Shown: positions 11,756 through 23,614 of the stretch, one piece after another
How positions within the stretch are numbered: the stretch's first letter is position 1
How the letters are laid out: each line of letters starts with the position of its first letter
Assembly (NCBI RefSeq): GCF_030272615.1
Contig: NC_081413.1
Coordinates: 103,649,739 to 103,713,738, forward strand
Direction: 5' to 3'
DNA: 64,000 nt
Source of the DNA: Cryptomeria japonica
Lineage: Eukaryota > Streptophyta > Pinopsida > Cupressales > Cupressaceae
Translations under genes and position numbers: made by a program
The notes under the pieces: model-generated
Told to the model about the DNA's origin: nothing
The model's database searches: none
Seen by the model: the letters and a program-made list of their open reading frames with translations, nothing else

Positions 11756-13574
11756 TTTTTTATATTTATAATTATGCGCAAGTTGATCACTATAACATAC
11801 CACAAAAATGTGTTAACCCTGGGGCATCATGAATTATCTACACAAGCATTTCATGGAATTGAAATTGTCTATATCCTACTAGTCTAGAGACGTCATACAT
11901 AGTGACACCATTCCATAACTCCAACAACTCATCCATAAGAGGCTCAATATATACATTCATATCTTTAACTTGGTACTTACCTAGTTGAATGAACAAAAAC
12001 ATTACATAATTATCATGACCATTTCACTCCAATATTTATAATTTAATGTGGATGATTATTAAATGAAAACATACCTGGAACAATCATTGCCAACATTATG
12101 TGCTCCCTCTTTACTGACATCGATGGAGGAATGTTATTGTTGATAACAAAAATAGGCCACATCGAGTAAGTAGATCTCATCTCTCCAAATGGATTGACAC
12201 CATCCACTGCCAATGAAAACCTGAGATTACTAGGTTCTTCTTTAAAGTGTGGTCACTTTTCGTCTATGTCCATAAATGCAGAGCCATTCGCATGATTTTG
12301 AATAATTTTATCTCAACTTTTATTGCGTGCATGGTAATCCATAAATTGCGCCAAGCTTTCACACCTAAATAATCGTTGCAAACGTGGAATAATGGAAATA
12401 TAACGAACAACCTTGCGAGACACCTTTTTGTTAGTTGACCTGTTCGATCTCTACTCATATGATATTCAGGGCATTCTGTTGCAAATTCATGTTGTTTATG
12501 ATATATAATATGATCATTGGGACATGCATCTATTGCTTGATACTTCACTCCAATATCTTTCATAATGGAAAATAATTCTCGGTATGAGCGAGGTAGAATA
12601 TTTGATGGTGGTAACAAAAACTCACCTATCAATCTACAACCAAAAATATAATTTGTTAATATAAAGAATCTTAATGGTGCATGTTTCACCCTTTATTAAC
12701 TATAATGAAATAACAACAAAAATAGATGAAAAAAGATGACATATATGACATACCTTAATATACGTGAGATTGTTATGTTGGACAAATTGTTCATAACCTT
12801 CAAGTTCACCAACAACAATACATCAGAGTGAAGAGTTGTTTGGGAGCTTTCATAAAGGGGCTCGTATGCCTTCTCAAGTAGAGGTACATCATGAACAACT
12901 TCAAAGTCATCTTGATCATCATGATCAGTTGTGCTAGCACTAAATGTGTCATGGATCAATGTATTTGTACCATCATCTTCAATTATGTTTTTTGGCACAT
13001 GATCATCTTCTTCCATAGGATCATTATCTTTAGCTTCGATATTCACACCTCCATGCTCCTCCACTTGGAAAACCACATTCTTCGGGTTGTGGCAGTTCAA
13101 AGTGTGTGCCCTAGTGCGCTCCACCTATATAAAAATGATTGACATAAATAGACCATGATCATGATCTCATCATCAAGTGATTTCTTATGTATATAAATCG
13201 TTAAAATGATGTAGAACCTAAGTTGGCCCAGTGGTAGAGAACTTGTGTTCTTAAAAGAGAGGTCACAAGTTCAAATCCCAAAGCGGGTAAAGTATGTACA
13301 CTTCATCAACTCTGGCCCATTACCTATCAAAAAAATAAAATTTGTTAAAATGATATAACGAACAACTTACCAATGGACGATAATCATGCCCCCTTTCAAT
13401 GTGACCATGCTGCCTACAATGTTTCTCAGTTGTTGTGATTAGAAATCTTATAGTCTTTAAGCCCTTACAATTTTTGCAGGGACAATAACATTTTCCATGA
13501 CCTTTTCTTTTCAAGCTAGACCACAATCTAGCAATTGTCTCCTTATTTTGTTCTTTGCTGATATTATCTGACAT
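11756..13574 (-). pseudogene. CACTA (En/Spm) TNP2-type transposase fragment
   Basis: Minus-strand pieces of a TNP2 transposase. 13574-13320 starts MSDNISKEQNK and contains CYCPCKNCKG, like the transposase-associated zinc-binding domain. 13124-12696 is the acidic linker. 12689-12264 holds LPRSYRELFSIMKDIGVKY and ACPNDHIIYHKQ, diagnostic of Transposase_21. Further on, 12240-12060 reads LAVDGVNPFGEMRSTYSMWP and NNIPPSMSVKREHIMLAMIV, and 12000-11850 reads MNVYIEPLMDELLELWNGV. Introns or frame breaks separate the parts. The gene stops abruptly where the chromovirus LTR begins at 11755, so its C-terminal half is presumably beyond the left window edge. A SINE sits between the first two pieces. The protein would bind and mobilise CACTA termini; this copy is dead. 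Confidence 0.88.
13211..13343 (+). mobile_element. tRNA-derived SINE
   Basis: The segment is bracketed by a perfect 11-bp target duplication, GTTAAAATGAT at 13200-13210 and 13344-13354. It carries RNA polymerase III promoter boxes: A box TTGGCCCAGTGG at 13223-13234 and B box GTTCAAATCCC at 13269-13279. The 3' end is A-rich (CAAAAAAATAAAATTT). Length about 133 bp is normal for plant SINEs. It is not a tRNA gene, as no acceptor stem pairs around the boxes. It lies inside the CACTA transposase, opposite to that gene. Confidence 0.85.
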
Positions 13575-14044
13575 GATCTTTCTTCACAGGCAAAAAAAAT
13601 CGGGCTATGGAAACTTTGGTCTATAACCTTCATAAACTAAGCAAAATGATGTCGCAAGTATGAAAGTTTTCTTAGAACTATTTATAAAGAACTTGAAATG
13701 TTAGTTATGAAATGATGTTTCAGTATAATATACCAAATTGAAATACTTAAACATAGAAATATTATAAAATGAACCAAAACCATTGAACATTCAACATAGT
13801 AACATCATGAACAACAATAATTGACAGATCACAAGAGAAGAAGCTATATTACAAAAATTTCAAAGCACTTTGATAAGATCAAAATAGTGATAAGGTCAGG
13901 AAGGTTCACAAAGATTTGAGGGATCCTATAGCCTCTCTACATCACTAGGATTCTCTAGAGTTTGCAAACTAGGCCAAGCAGTAAAGTCAAGAGTAGCTAC
14001 ATTTAAAGGAGCTTGAAGGTGACCAACTCCCATCCATCTATGAT
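13575..14044. other. Non-coding stretch upstream of the CACTA transposase
   Basis: AT-rich sequence with no convincing coding frame, repeat or terminal inverted repeat that I can identify. It would hold the 5' part of the CACTA element if that element is intact on this side; no CACTA terminus was recognised. Confidence 0.5.
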
Positions 14045-14220
14045 TTGGCTCCTATAAACCAACCATTAGTTGGGAAACTTGAAGGTGGCACTAAGATGAG
14101 ACAAGGTAGAAAAAGATCCTCTCAAGGTGCAGGTTGGAGGATAGAAATCTTATCAGACATTTCTTGGGGTGATAAAAAATGCAAATGTGATTGTGGCTAC
14201 TTATCAAATGGTTTTCAATA
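14045..14220 (+). CDS. Short unrecognised ORF cut by a solo LTR
   Basis: An open frame starts MAPINQPLVGKLEGG and includes a cysteine-rich stretch DKKCKCDCGYLSNGFQY. It runs into the solo LTR inserted at 14221. Ignoring that insertion, the frame continues in 18310-18344 for about a dozen codons (FFEEKTCVVIRW) to a TAG, so the LTR landed inside an existing frame. I recognise no family; it could be chance or a remnant of a transposon gene. Confidence 0.3.
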
Positions 14221-14852
14221 TGTCATGCCCAAACTTTTGGGTATGAACAGGATAAACTTTTTTTTTAAATAACAAACTAATAACATTAAATTTGCTAATA
14301 TGAAACGTACTAACAAGTTTTGTCATAACTATGTTTTGAGTTAACTCTAACCACTAACTCAAGTAAGCGAAAATAATTTAAATTAAATGCGGAATACTAA
14401 AAGAGTTATTTATTATCTCATCAATTTTAATCAGTAAATTAATTTAACCAAAAATCTCTAAATTAATTGACAAAGGTAGTATTAATCTCCAATATCCATT
14501 AATTGTTTTTAGGAACTAAATAAATTAGTCCTAGCACTTAGATTATTAATGCCTATATTTTATTTTAACAATAATTAAAATATGATTAATCTAATTCAAC
14601 TAAAGGGTCAATTAAATCCATAATGAAAATTTTCCTATAAAATTTAGCCTGGAATGGCCTAAATTTAGGTGGATTAAATAACCCCTTATAGTCAAAATAT
14701 CTTATAAAGTTATTATAAGTTCCTAAGTAATTAATCTCCAAAATTAATTACAATTTAAAAACATCATATTTAATGTTTATATAATCGGTCATAAAATATG
14801 AATGTACAAATAAAATAATTAAACTAATGTTAGATGTGTACTTTCATATTCT

Positions 14853-14957
<105 letters not shown>

Positions 14958-15099
14958 TTTAAACAAACATTATTATAAAAAAAATAGACATGAACCCTAA
15001 TAAACATATTATAAAATGCCCCTTTCAAACCCCATTTTTTTATTCCTTTTATAATTTTTGATATACCCTAACCCTAACTAGGTTAGGGTTTCATATTCT

Positions 15100-15440
15100 T
15101 TTCTTGCAGGGAGGAGGGGCCGAAGACATGGCGGCTAGAGGCAGAGGTTCTACGCAGGTAGCGGCGGTGCTGAAGGGGAATGCGCGGCAGTGGTGGAGGT
15201 TATGGGGGAGGGCTCCCCACAGGGACGGCTGTAGTCGTGCCTGCGGGTCGCGGCCCACAAAGGTGGCCTTGGCCGCCGCTATGAGTCGCGGCCCGCAGCC
15301 ACAGTGGCGTCGTCGCTATGGGGCGCCGCCCACAAGGGGGGGCGAAGCCTCCCCGACTGTGGGTTGCGGCCCACAGTAGCGGTTGCGGCCACCGCTGGGG
15401 GTCGCTGCCCATAGTGCAGGGGGGGCCGAGGCTTCCCCAG
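15100..15440. other. GC-rich island inside the solo LTR
   Basis: A strongly GC-rich block with repeated GCGGCCCACA/GTCGCGGCCC words, flanked by two AT microsatellites. Open frames on both strands (from 15104 plus, 15412 minus) are by-products of the composition and resemble no known protein. TATTTTTTAAATAAAT-rich sequence follows, consistent with an LTR promoter or terminator region. Confidence 0.6.
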
Positions 15441-15517
15441 TTTACTTAGTTTTATTTTTATTTTTTAAATAAATTAAAAATCCTTTTTTTTGTTTGTTTT
15501 TGTTTTTAAATATATAA

Positions 15518-15556
<39 letters not shown>

Positions 15557-18304
15557 CTAACCATGGTTAAGTCATAGGTAGGTTTAATATAGATTTTCAT
15601 AAATGTATAATGTTATATTTTTTTCTTTAAATATTTATAGGAACTTATTAAAATAACTAGCATCATAGCATTAGACCAATATTTTTATTTCATCTTTTAG
15701 ATCTAGACATAAATCTATAGTGCCATTATTTAATTTTGATTGTGCAATAAATAAAGGGGAAGATGACAGAATTAATTAAATTTAAGCAGCAACTATATTA
15801 GTCTAGAAAAACATTGAAAGGCATGTTAATTTTTTTTAGATTTATTTTCTGCGAATGAATAAAAGGGAAAATGACAGAATTTAATAAACTATATTTGCAT
15901 TTCCATAAATAGGACTAAATGTTTTATTTCCAGCTTACTAACATACATGCTTTTCTATTTCATTCTTTTCCAATATTTTAAATGCATAAGGGGATAAAAT
16001 GAATTTCTTGATTTTCAAAATAACACATACACAACAAATATTATTTTCAGAACTATAAGAACTAAATCCAGAAATACGCATTCTTTTTTTTTTGCAACAA
16101 AATAATACTTAATAGAAATAATGCATCTCTTTAAAGTGTGTTTAACATATAATATAGCCAACAATACAAATAGGTGATATACCCAACTAGTCTCTCTTTT
16201 CTATTAAATGAGGACTTTAAATAAATGAATACATTCCTTTCAAAATAAATACAACATGCAACTTTTATTTACATTTCTGCAACTGAAAAATATAGCATCC
16301 CTTTTCTTATTCTTTTTCTGCTAATCAAGAACAAAAACCAACAACTCCTAGCTTGTCTTTTTCTTTTCTTTCCAAGCAATCCTACAAATAAATCATAAGG
16401 CTTGACCATGGAGTGCTCACCTCCCAGCCTAGGCTTACTAGAAGCCACCCTTGAGCTTGGAGAACCAAGCCCTAGATAGGTTACAGACATGCAAACACAA
16501 CAAGCAAGGGAAAAACACTCAACAACACTTTCCCAACCAAGGCTACACTTCATCACAAAATGTGATGATTTTACATGGGTGGTAGTGGACCAAATACCCT
16601 GAGGAGACTGCAAGAATGGTAGATCACAATGCCACCTCATGGCAAACAAAGATATTTCATAAGTTCATTAACCCCACATTCCTTATGCCCCCCAAGGCAT
16701 TCATGCCATACTTTCTCCCCTTATGACCCCCAAATGCACAAACCAGGCCATGCAGCAAGGGTCACATATACACCCCTTGAGTTTTCTCTCATAATGAGAG
16801 TCTCTCACTCGAGGGCTATCAAACTTCTACCACCCGCAAGACCATCCTACTCTCCCAAGAGTAGAAGGCCTTTGTTACTCCCAAAACACAGAAAATGCAT
16901 ACAAGAAAATAAAAGACAGATCGCATAATAATAATTTTCACAAAAGAAAATACAAGAGAATCACTTTCACATACAACCAAACTTTCCAACATAGACATGC
17001 AACGTAAAAAAAAGCAAAGAGATGAACCAACCTTCAATCTGCCCAAAGGTATGCTAGAACTAGTTTAAGGATGAGCAGCCCAAATCCACAATCCTCCCTT
17101 CTACACTTAGCCAAATTTCGAATCCAAAAACCAACTTTTCAAAATACATAGTCTCCAAAAATGGAGAGTGGGTGATTACCCACAAAATCTCTCATTCTTG
17201 CCTAAGAAGACCTTAGTGAGAGTTCTCACAGGTTTCTAAAATTGAAAAAGGAAAAAGTAATAAAAAGATGAAAAAAAGGATCTCTCATCAAAAAGGGAAG
17301 GTTATCTAACCTAGATGGCACCTTCTAAATTTGAATTTTCGCACATCTTAGAAAACCCACTTTTTGGGGTGACTAAATAGTCATATGGGAGTAGACACAT
17401 GCCTAAAAACACTCCTAACCCATAGGTATACCTTATGGGCTTTAGAAAACACCTTTAAACTACCCCTAGGAGTCCATTTGACCCCTTATAAACCCATCTG
17501 AAGTTAACTTTCGAGTCAAACCTGAGTTGACCATTCCAAAGACTCTACCCAAGGAAATTTTAGAACCACATTCAAATGTTTGAAAAAGCTATAGTTGAAC
17601 AACTCCCTCCAAGAGACAAGTCAAAAATCAAGACATAAATCAACACGTGTCAAGTGACACAATAAAATACTTTATAAAATTACACATGAAATTTGTCTCT
17701 TGTTGGATTTAAATAAATCAATAAATAAAATATAACACACATGCATCATTTACTATTATAAATAAAATATAATATATACGGGGTGTTGTCTCTCCCAATA
17801 GACAACCCCTAGCTTTACGAACGTACATAGGTCTAGGTTTGGTTCTCCATATATTTCCATGGTCACATGGATAATTTTCTTACACATCTCAATTACACAT
17901 TAGTAATTCCAAATAACCTCATATAATATTAAACACATGAATAAGAATACACATCAAACATTCTACATACAATTTACATTTAAACAAATCGATATATCTT
18001 ATATCCAAATAAATCCACATAATTTTGATCCATACATAAAACATGCATCCTATTTCTATCATCATAGTAAAGTCCTGCAAATCCAATAATGACATACATC
18101 ATCACAAAGTTATCCTATTCTAGAATCATATAGAGTTCTATATCTATAATGCATAGAAATGAAGCATCCATATATATATCAATGCTATCCAAATCATGAA
18201 ATCATATAAGTTCTAAATCCATAATGCATCAAAATAAAGCATCTATGATAGTCTCAACATGAAAATCACTGAAATGCTAGGATGAGTCAGGGTAGGGCCT
18301 CACA

Positions 18305-19272
18305 CAATATTTCTTTGAAGAAAAAACATGTGTTGTTATTAGATGGTAGATATGGATGAGCTTTCACTTTGACAAATTTTGCCAAAATGTATGCTTCAAA
18401 AGTATCTTAAAGAATAAATAGGAATAGTGGAGTCCATTTTTGTGTTAGAGGTTTTGTTCAGTTTATATTGAACCCATTAAGCAGATTATAAACATTTGTA
18501 TTCATAAGGAAAAGCAAAAGTTACAAAAAATATGAAATCTGCACTATAGACAAAAGTCAACCCGATGGTAACACTTAAGACAAGTAGAAGCATGTGATCG
18601 GGATATAATACACTGATGACGTCCATCAACAAAACATACACAAGCAACAATGCAAAAATCTTGTCTTGCCGATAGCTAATGAGGCTATCAGTAAGACTAT
18701 TGGTGATGAGAATGTTGGCAAAGCTTATGCTGAGGAGACATAACATATCAAGAGGAGCTACATCGAGGGGAAAGACATCGGCAAAATTATGCCCATTGCC
18801 TGAACATATTTTAATCTATCACGATGTCCAATGAGACTAGCGGGATAACTCGCATCGATCAATAGGAAGAGAGGTCATCGACTTATGTTATCTCGGTGAG
18901 TAAGAAGAAATCAGGATGTTATGAAAAGCATCGGATCAACATATTCCGATCAATAGGTAATCTCAATGTATCGAAGAAAGGGAGAGAGCTATGCCAATCG
19001 GTGGCACCAAAATAAAATTACATCAGGGAGACCCGTGCCTATGAGTCGTTGTCAAATCAAATTTCAAAACTGAAGCAAAGGACTCTTATTAAATGCTTGC
19101 ATCGGGTTCACATGAAGCCAATTTATGGGATGCTAATCATTGTGAGTTTGGCATTGAATACATTTGTTATATAATTGAATTTTCTTGACATAAATGTCAC
19201 ACAGTGAAGTAAATTGACATAATAGAGACTTCTAATTTGTAAAGGGTAGAGTGAGAAATTGCAGTTGCAGAA
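18305..19272. other. Gene-poor spacer before the unknown pseudogene
   Basis: No convincing coding frame. The part from about 18740 to 19060 is rich in ATCGG/ATCGAT words (for example GATCAATAGG twice, at about 18857 and 18949), which looks like a decayed leader or repeat. TTGCAG just before the ATG at 19273 could be a splice acceptor. Confidence 0.45.
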
Positions 19273-22194
19273 ATGGAGGCATCTAGTTCTACAGGAAAAA
19301 AGAGATCAGCCAAGAGTTTGAAGTTAGGATCCAAGAAATCCAAAATAGGAGAAAATGCCCTAGTTAGAAAATTGAACCAGGATATGATTGATAAAATGCA
19401 AGCGCCTGGCCCTAAGTCTAGAAGATCGAAACAACATCTACCTGGTTGGGATCAATTAGAAGATAGATACAAGGATATCAGGGATGTTTGGACTAGGGTA
19501 AGGGGCTATGAATTATTTTTATTCCATTACTTGAGGAGAAATAGGGAGGTTCTATTGTGCAACCCCTGGGTTAAAAATCTGGATAAACTAATTGTCCCTA
19601 ATGTTTTTGTAAATCTAAAAATTTTAGAGATTCTAGTGAGAAATTATAATTCTATGGGTAGATACATTCAGACTCCAAATGAAGAAGCCTTCATAAGGTT
19701 TTCAATAAACACTATAAATGAAGTGTTCAACCTAGATTCTGGTTTTGATAAACCTTTGTCTTTTGGGGAATTGGAAGAGGAATATCAAAGAATAGACACT
19801 ACATACCTTGGGTAGAAACTAGTTGTCCATAAAGAAGAAATGGGAGAACTTACAAAACAAGATAGGCCACCATTTAACATTGATTTGTTTAGACATTACC
19901 TTCAATACACCTATATGTCTTGTGGGTAGTTAGGAGGCATTGAGCTTCCAGACCTCATGAGTATTGGGCCATTGGTTTTAGCTTCAAACATTCAAATGTA
20001 TGAACCCGTGCCATTTTATTATGTGTCATATTTGGTGGAGAGATTGCATGAGGGTTTTTTGAACCTTAGGGATAATAGTTGCCCTAATTTTAAGTTTTAC
20101 TCATTATTGATGCATTTAATCTTATTCTATTGACGTTTTAGGGGTATGTGGCCTGAGGAATTGAGGCTTAACGTCAGAAATAGGAAAGGGGAGGAGCAAC
20201 CTGTTCAATTATGGACTTTTGTTTGGGATTCTTGTTACACAAGATCAAATTATATTAAAATTGAGGAATGGATAGTAAAGCCAATTTATCGGATGTATGG
20301 ATTTCCTTGTGATGGATCAATCTCAGATGATATTAAAATATTTTTAAGACCTAAAGGTTTTGATGACAGAAAGATAGTGAATCATAACTAGGGAGATTGG
20401 TATGTCCATAAGGACTTCACATGTTTCAGGATATATGGGTTTTAAGGAACTCCCTTTATGTTGCCAAAATGTGTTTCCGACCGAATAGCATACTTGGAGA
20501 TTGTCAGACAATTGAGTGTCTCAAATGCTAAAAACTTTGGGGATCTGTATAAGCAGGCTTTCTTGCCAGGTACTTTCTTGCTAGGTACTCTAAGCGTAAG
20601 CCTATGATCTAATTGACAAGAAATAAATGGAAGAATTTAATTTATTCAAACATTTTGCAAGAAAGAATTATGATCTGGAAGGATATATCCACTATTGCAA
20701 GAAAAGGCAAAATCTAGGTGATTATTTGCATGTGAGTCTAGAAGCAGAAGATATATTTAGGAACATGGAAGATGCATAGGTTCAAGAAGTGATTGATAAC
20801 CTAAACAAAAACTTGGAGGAGAAAAGATAGAGGTTAATGGAGATGGAGTCAGAAGAAGAAATGTCATAAAATGAACCAGAAGACACTGAAGTCATTTCTA
20901 GCTCACAGGCAAAAGATGTGGAAGAAGAGTTCAATGAAGATGATCAAATTGTAACTAAAATGAAAATTTATAAATACGAAAGATTGGATGGACGTGTTGC
21001 TTTTGTGGAAGATGATGTATTTGTTAAATCCAAAGAATTTAAGTCTATTCTTTATAATTTCAAAGGTAAAAGGCTGATAGAGTCTATCCCAAATTTGAGA
21101 CCTGAAAACAAGGCAGAATTATTGAAGAAACTAAAAGAGGATATAGAAGAAGAATTGGTGAAAATGAATCCATGGAGAGGGAGACAATTACTGATAGAGC
21201 CTAAAGTAATTCTTTTTCCAGGACAGGACCTAAGTGCCTCTTTATTTTTGATAGTTTATTGCACTTTGATAATAAGGAATTCAAATTGGATATTGAGGGA
21301 TTTAATGACATTTTCATTGGGTCAAGGTTTGATCTAGATGAGGAAGAACTAATGCTATGGGCACTGTATCCACCACATAAGAGATCAACAATCATTGATG
21401 TGGATAGAGCTTTTGGATACATGATGAAATTAAAGGTGGGAGAAAATGATCCTATTGTCTCAGCAGATATAGGATTAGATATTTCCAAATTCAACAGGGC
21501 ACAGATGGTTAGTGTGGTAAGGGAAAGGAATCAATACAAAGCTATGTATGAGGAGGCCATCAGAAGAAGTAGATAGTCTAAACCCATGTTTCTTTCTACT
21601 AAAAATTCAAAATCGAAGAAGAAATTTGAGGAATTTTGGTAGGAAAATCAAAGAATTCACAAACATATGCAAAGTGTAAGAATTGATACTGCTTCTTTCT
21701 TATTGAATAAAATATTTGAAAAGATACAGGGTCACTTGGAAGACTTTTGGGTTGTGTTTCAAAAAAATGTGTACAATGCACTATCACATAACATGATCAA
21801 AAAAAGACTGGGGGTCAAGTTGCATGAGAAGAATTTGGAGGGAGCAGATGCCAAAGAGATTGAGAAAATTGAAAGGCTACTTGCAAAGCATGATAAATTC
21901 GATGCAGAAATACAAAATGAATATGATGAGTGTAAAGATGTAATCCAACATAGTATTCCTATCTTAGTTGACCAGAAAGGTAAAATTAAGGATAAGGATA
22001 AATGGATTGTTGAATGCTAGAGTCTCCTAGGTGTTTCCTTTGATGCTACTCAAACAGATAAAATAGAGTAAAAGGAAACCACTACACAGATGGAGCGGTT
22101 TGTCACATTGGAGATCATGGCCAGGGACGTGATTTATGATGTGGATACCTATAAGTCAAAAAAGTATTTGGAGCATATTAAGAACTATGGTTAA
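19273..22194 (+). pseudogene. Unrecognised degenerate plant gene or element ORF, about 970 codons
   Basis: A long coding trace starts at an ATG (MEASSSTGKKRSAKSLKLGS), a basic, Ser/Lys-rich N-terminus. It stays in one frame from 19273 to about 20590 despite in-frame TAG/TGA stops (19813, 19927, about 20131, 20389). It shifts frame for 20918-21250 and returns to the first frame for 21259-22194. Segments include PGWDQLEDRYKDIRDVWTRV, an acidic middle (about 20820-20940) and charged helical C-terminal stretches (KEIEKIERLLAKHDK). No RT, integrase, transposase or nucleotide-binding motif is visible. It may be an extra ORF of an undescribed retroelement or a captured gene family; no function is offered. 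Confidence 0.55.
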
Positions 22195-22353
22195 GTGATT
22201 GGCAATTAGCTTGTGTTCCGAATGTTTCAAATTGTTGTCTTTTAAAGTCTTATGTAATATGTTTGTTATGTTGGTAGTTGTGTTAGGGTCAGTTAGTTGG
22301 TTTTTTTTAATTAAGATATTAGTTAGTGTAATTTTTAATGAAGGGGTATGCCC
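22195..22353 (+). other. 3' flank of the unknown pseudogene, split by the Tat/Ogre insertion
   Basis: AT/GT-rich sequence that directly continues at 63535 once the inserted element and one copy of TGCCC (22349-22353) are removed. No gene of its own. Confidence 0.6.
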
Positions 22354-23592
22354 TGTAGACACCTAAAAATGTCTCATTGATCATGTACTAATTATTCCTC
22401 TAATTACTTAAATAATTCTTTAATTATTTAATTAATTTAATTAATCTATTTCTTCTAATTTCATATTTCCTCGTCATCTTATTAATTATTCTATTTTCCT
22501 ATTCTATAATCATTTATTTCTAATATTAATTAAATTATTATTATTTAATTAATTATGATTAATTCCCCAATTTAAATAATCTTTATTATTTAAACAAATA
22601 AATCAATTAATTCTTAATTTCTATCTCTAATCATCTAATCATTCAACCCTCTTCTAAATATTAATTAAATATTTATTATTTAATTAATTATTATTTAATC
22701 CTTTAAATTAAATAATCTTTATTATTTAATTAAATTCCCTTTCTAAATAATTAAATAGTTTCTTTAAATTATTTAATTAGCTAATTAATTCTTCAATTCC
22801 AAATCCCCAAATTCTAATTTCATTCAATTTCATATTCTTCTAATTTCTTCCAAATTCAATTACATGTGTGTGATTTTAAAAACCAAATTGAAAATCAAAG
22901 TCAGGTTCTAAATATATTCAAATACTAAATTGAATTAATAAATTCAATTATTTGAATAATATCTCATGCAAAGATTAAATTAATAATCTAAATCTAAATG
23001 CAAGCACATGCTAAATTAATTAATTAAATCATTTATCTCTTCAACTTATATTTTCATCTTTCAGTTAGCTTTTTCTAAATTAAGCTCTTTGTGTCATCTT
23101 CTTTATTTCCACCAATCATTCTTTTTCTTCCTTCAGTCAGCTTTTTCTCAGTTAGTTGACTCAATTAATCTATTCAATCTATTGAGTTCCACTCCTACAA
23201 TCAGCAGTTCAACTATCAATTTTTATTTGAGCTCACTTGGGTTCACACCTCTTGATCAATTGGTTCCATCTTTCAATCAATCTCATCCAATTTTCTATAA
23301 ATTGAGCATCCAATCTCCATTTTCAACAATCACGAACTTTGAATCTTTGTGTCACTTGCAAGTTACCAATGCAATATCTGAGAGCCATCATACCACAGAG
23401 AGGAGAAGAGAAATGGAAGTTCTACGCAGTCACGGAATAGGGAGTTTTTATTGATTTGATTTATAGTTCCTATTTCTTAATTGCGTTATTCCATTGCATT
23501 GTTTGTTAAATTTTGATTAGGATAGGGATTCGTGATTTCCCTTGTTTCTAATTGATTACTTTGTTAATAGAAGATGAATTTTGCATCCCACA
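22354..23592 (+). repeat. 5' LTR of the Tat/Ogre element (1239 bp)
   Basis: TG...CA ends. U3 is very AT-rich (TTAATTAA repeats). In the last 245 bases I count about 14 differences from the 3' LTR, mostly transitions, so the insertion is not recent. Confidence 0.93.
23296..23303 (+). promoter_or_regulatory. LTR TATA box of the Tat/Ogre element
   Basis: TATAAATT lies about 300 bases before the LTR end, the expected place for the RNA polymerase II promoter that makes the genomic RNA. It is conserved in the 3' LTR at 63233-63240. Confidence 0.6.
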
Positions 23593-23595
23593 TTT

Positions 23596-23614
23596 TGGTG
23601 AACCCGACGTGAAC
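23596..23614 (+). other. Primer-binding site of the Tat/Ogre element
   Basis: TGGTGAACCCGACGTGAAC begins three bases after the 5' LTR, as expected for a site pairing with a tRNA 3' end (CCA gives TGG). It is not the initiator tRNA-Met sequence used by the other elements here. I cannot assign the tRNA. Confidence 0.75.

Noticed and set aside
13223-13295. tRNA gene
   Set aside because: A and B boxes are present but no acceptor or anticodon stem pairs; the target duplication and A-rich tail identify a SINE.
15066-15082. Telomere-like CCCTAACCCTAA
   Set aside because: Two to three units only, inside a solo LTR; CCCTAAA words in the copia LTRs (33810-33830) are equally short. No interstitial telomere array.
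15104-15412. Overlapping ORFs on both strands in GC-rich DNA
   Set aside because: Open on both strands because of base composition; Arg/Gly/Pro-rich, no family, inside a solo LTR.
16269-17046. ORFs of 75-126 codons on both strands
   Set aside because: They lie inside the solo LTR, overlap each other on opposite strands and show no domain.
23089-23454. 121-codon ORF
   Set aside because: Lies within the Tat/Ogre 5' LTR across its promoter; the same region in the 3' LTR is not preserved as coding.
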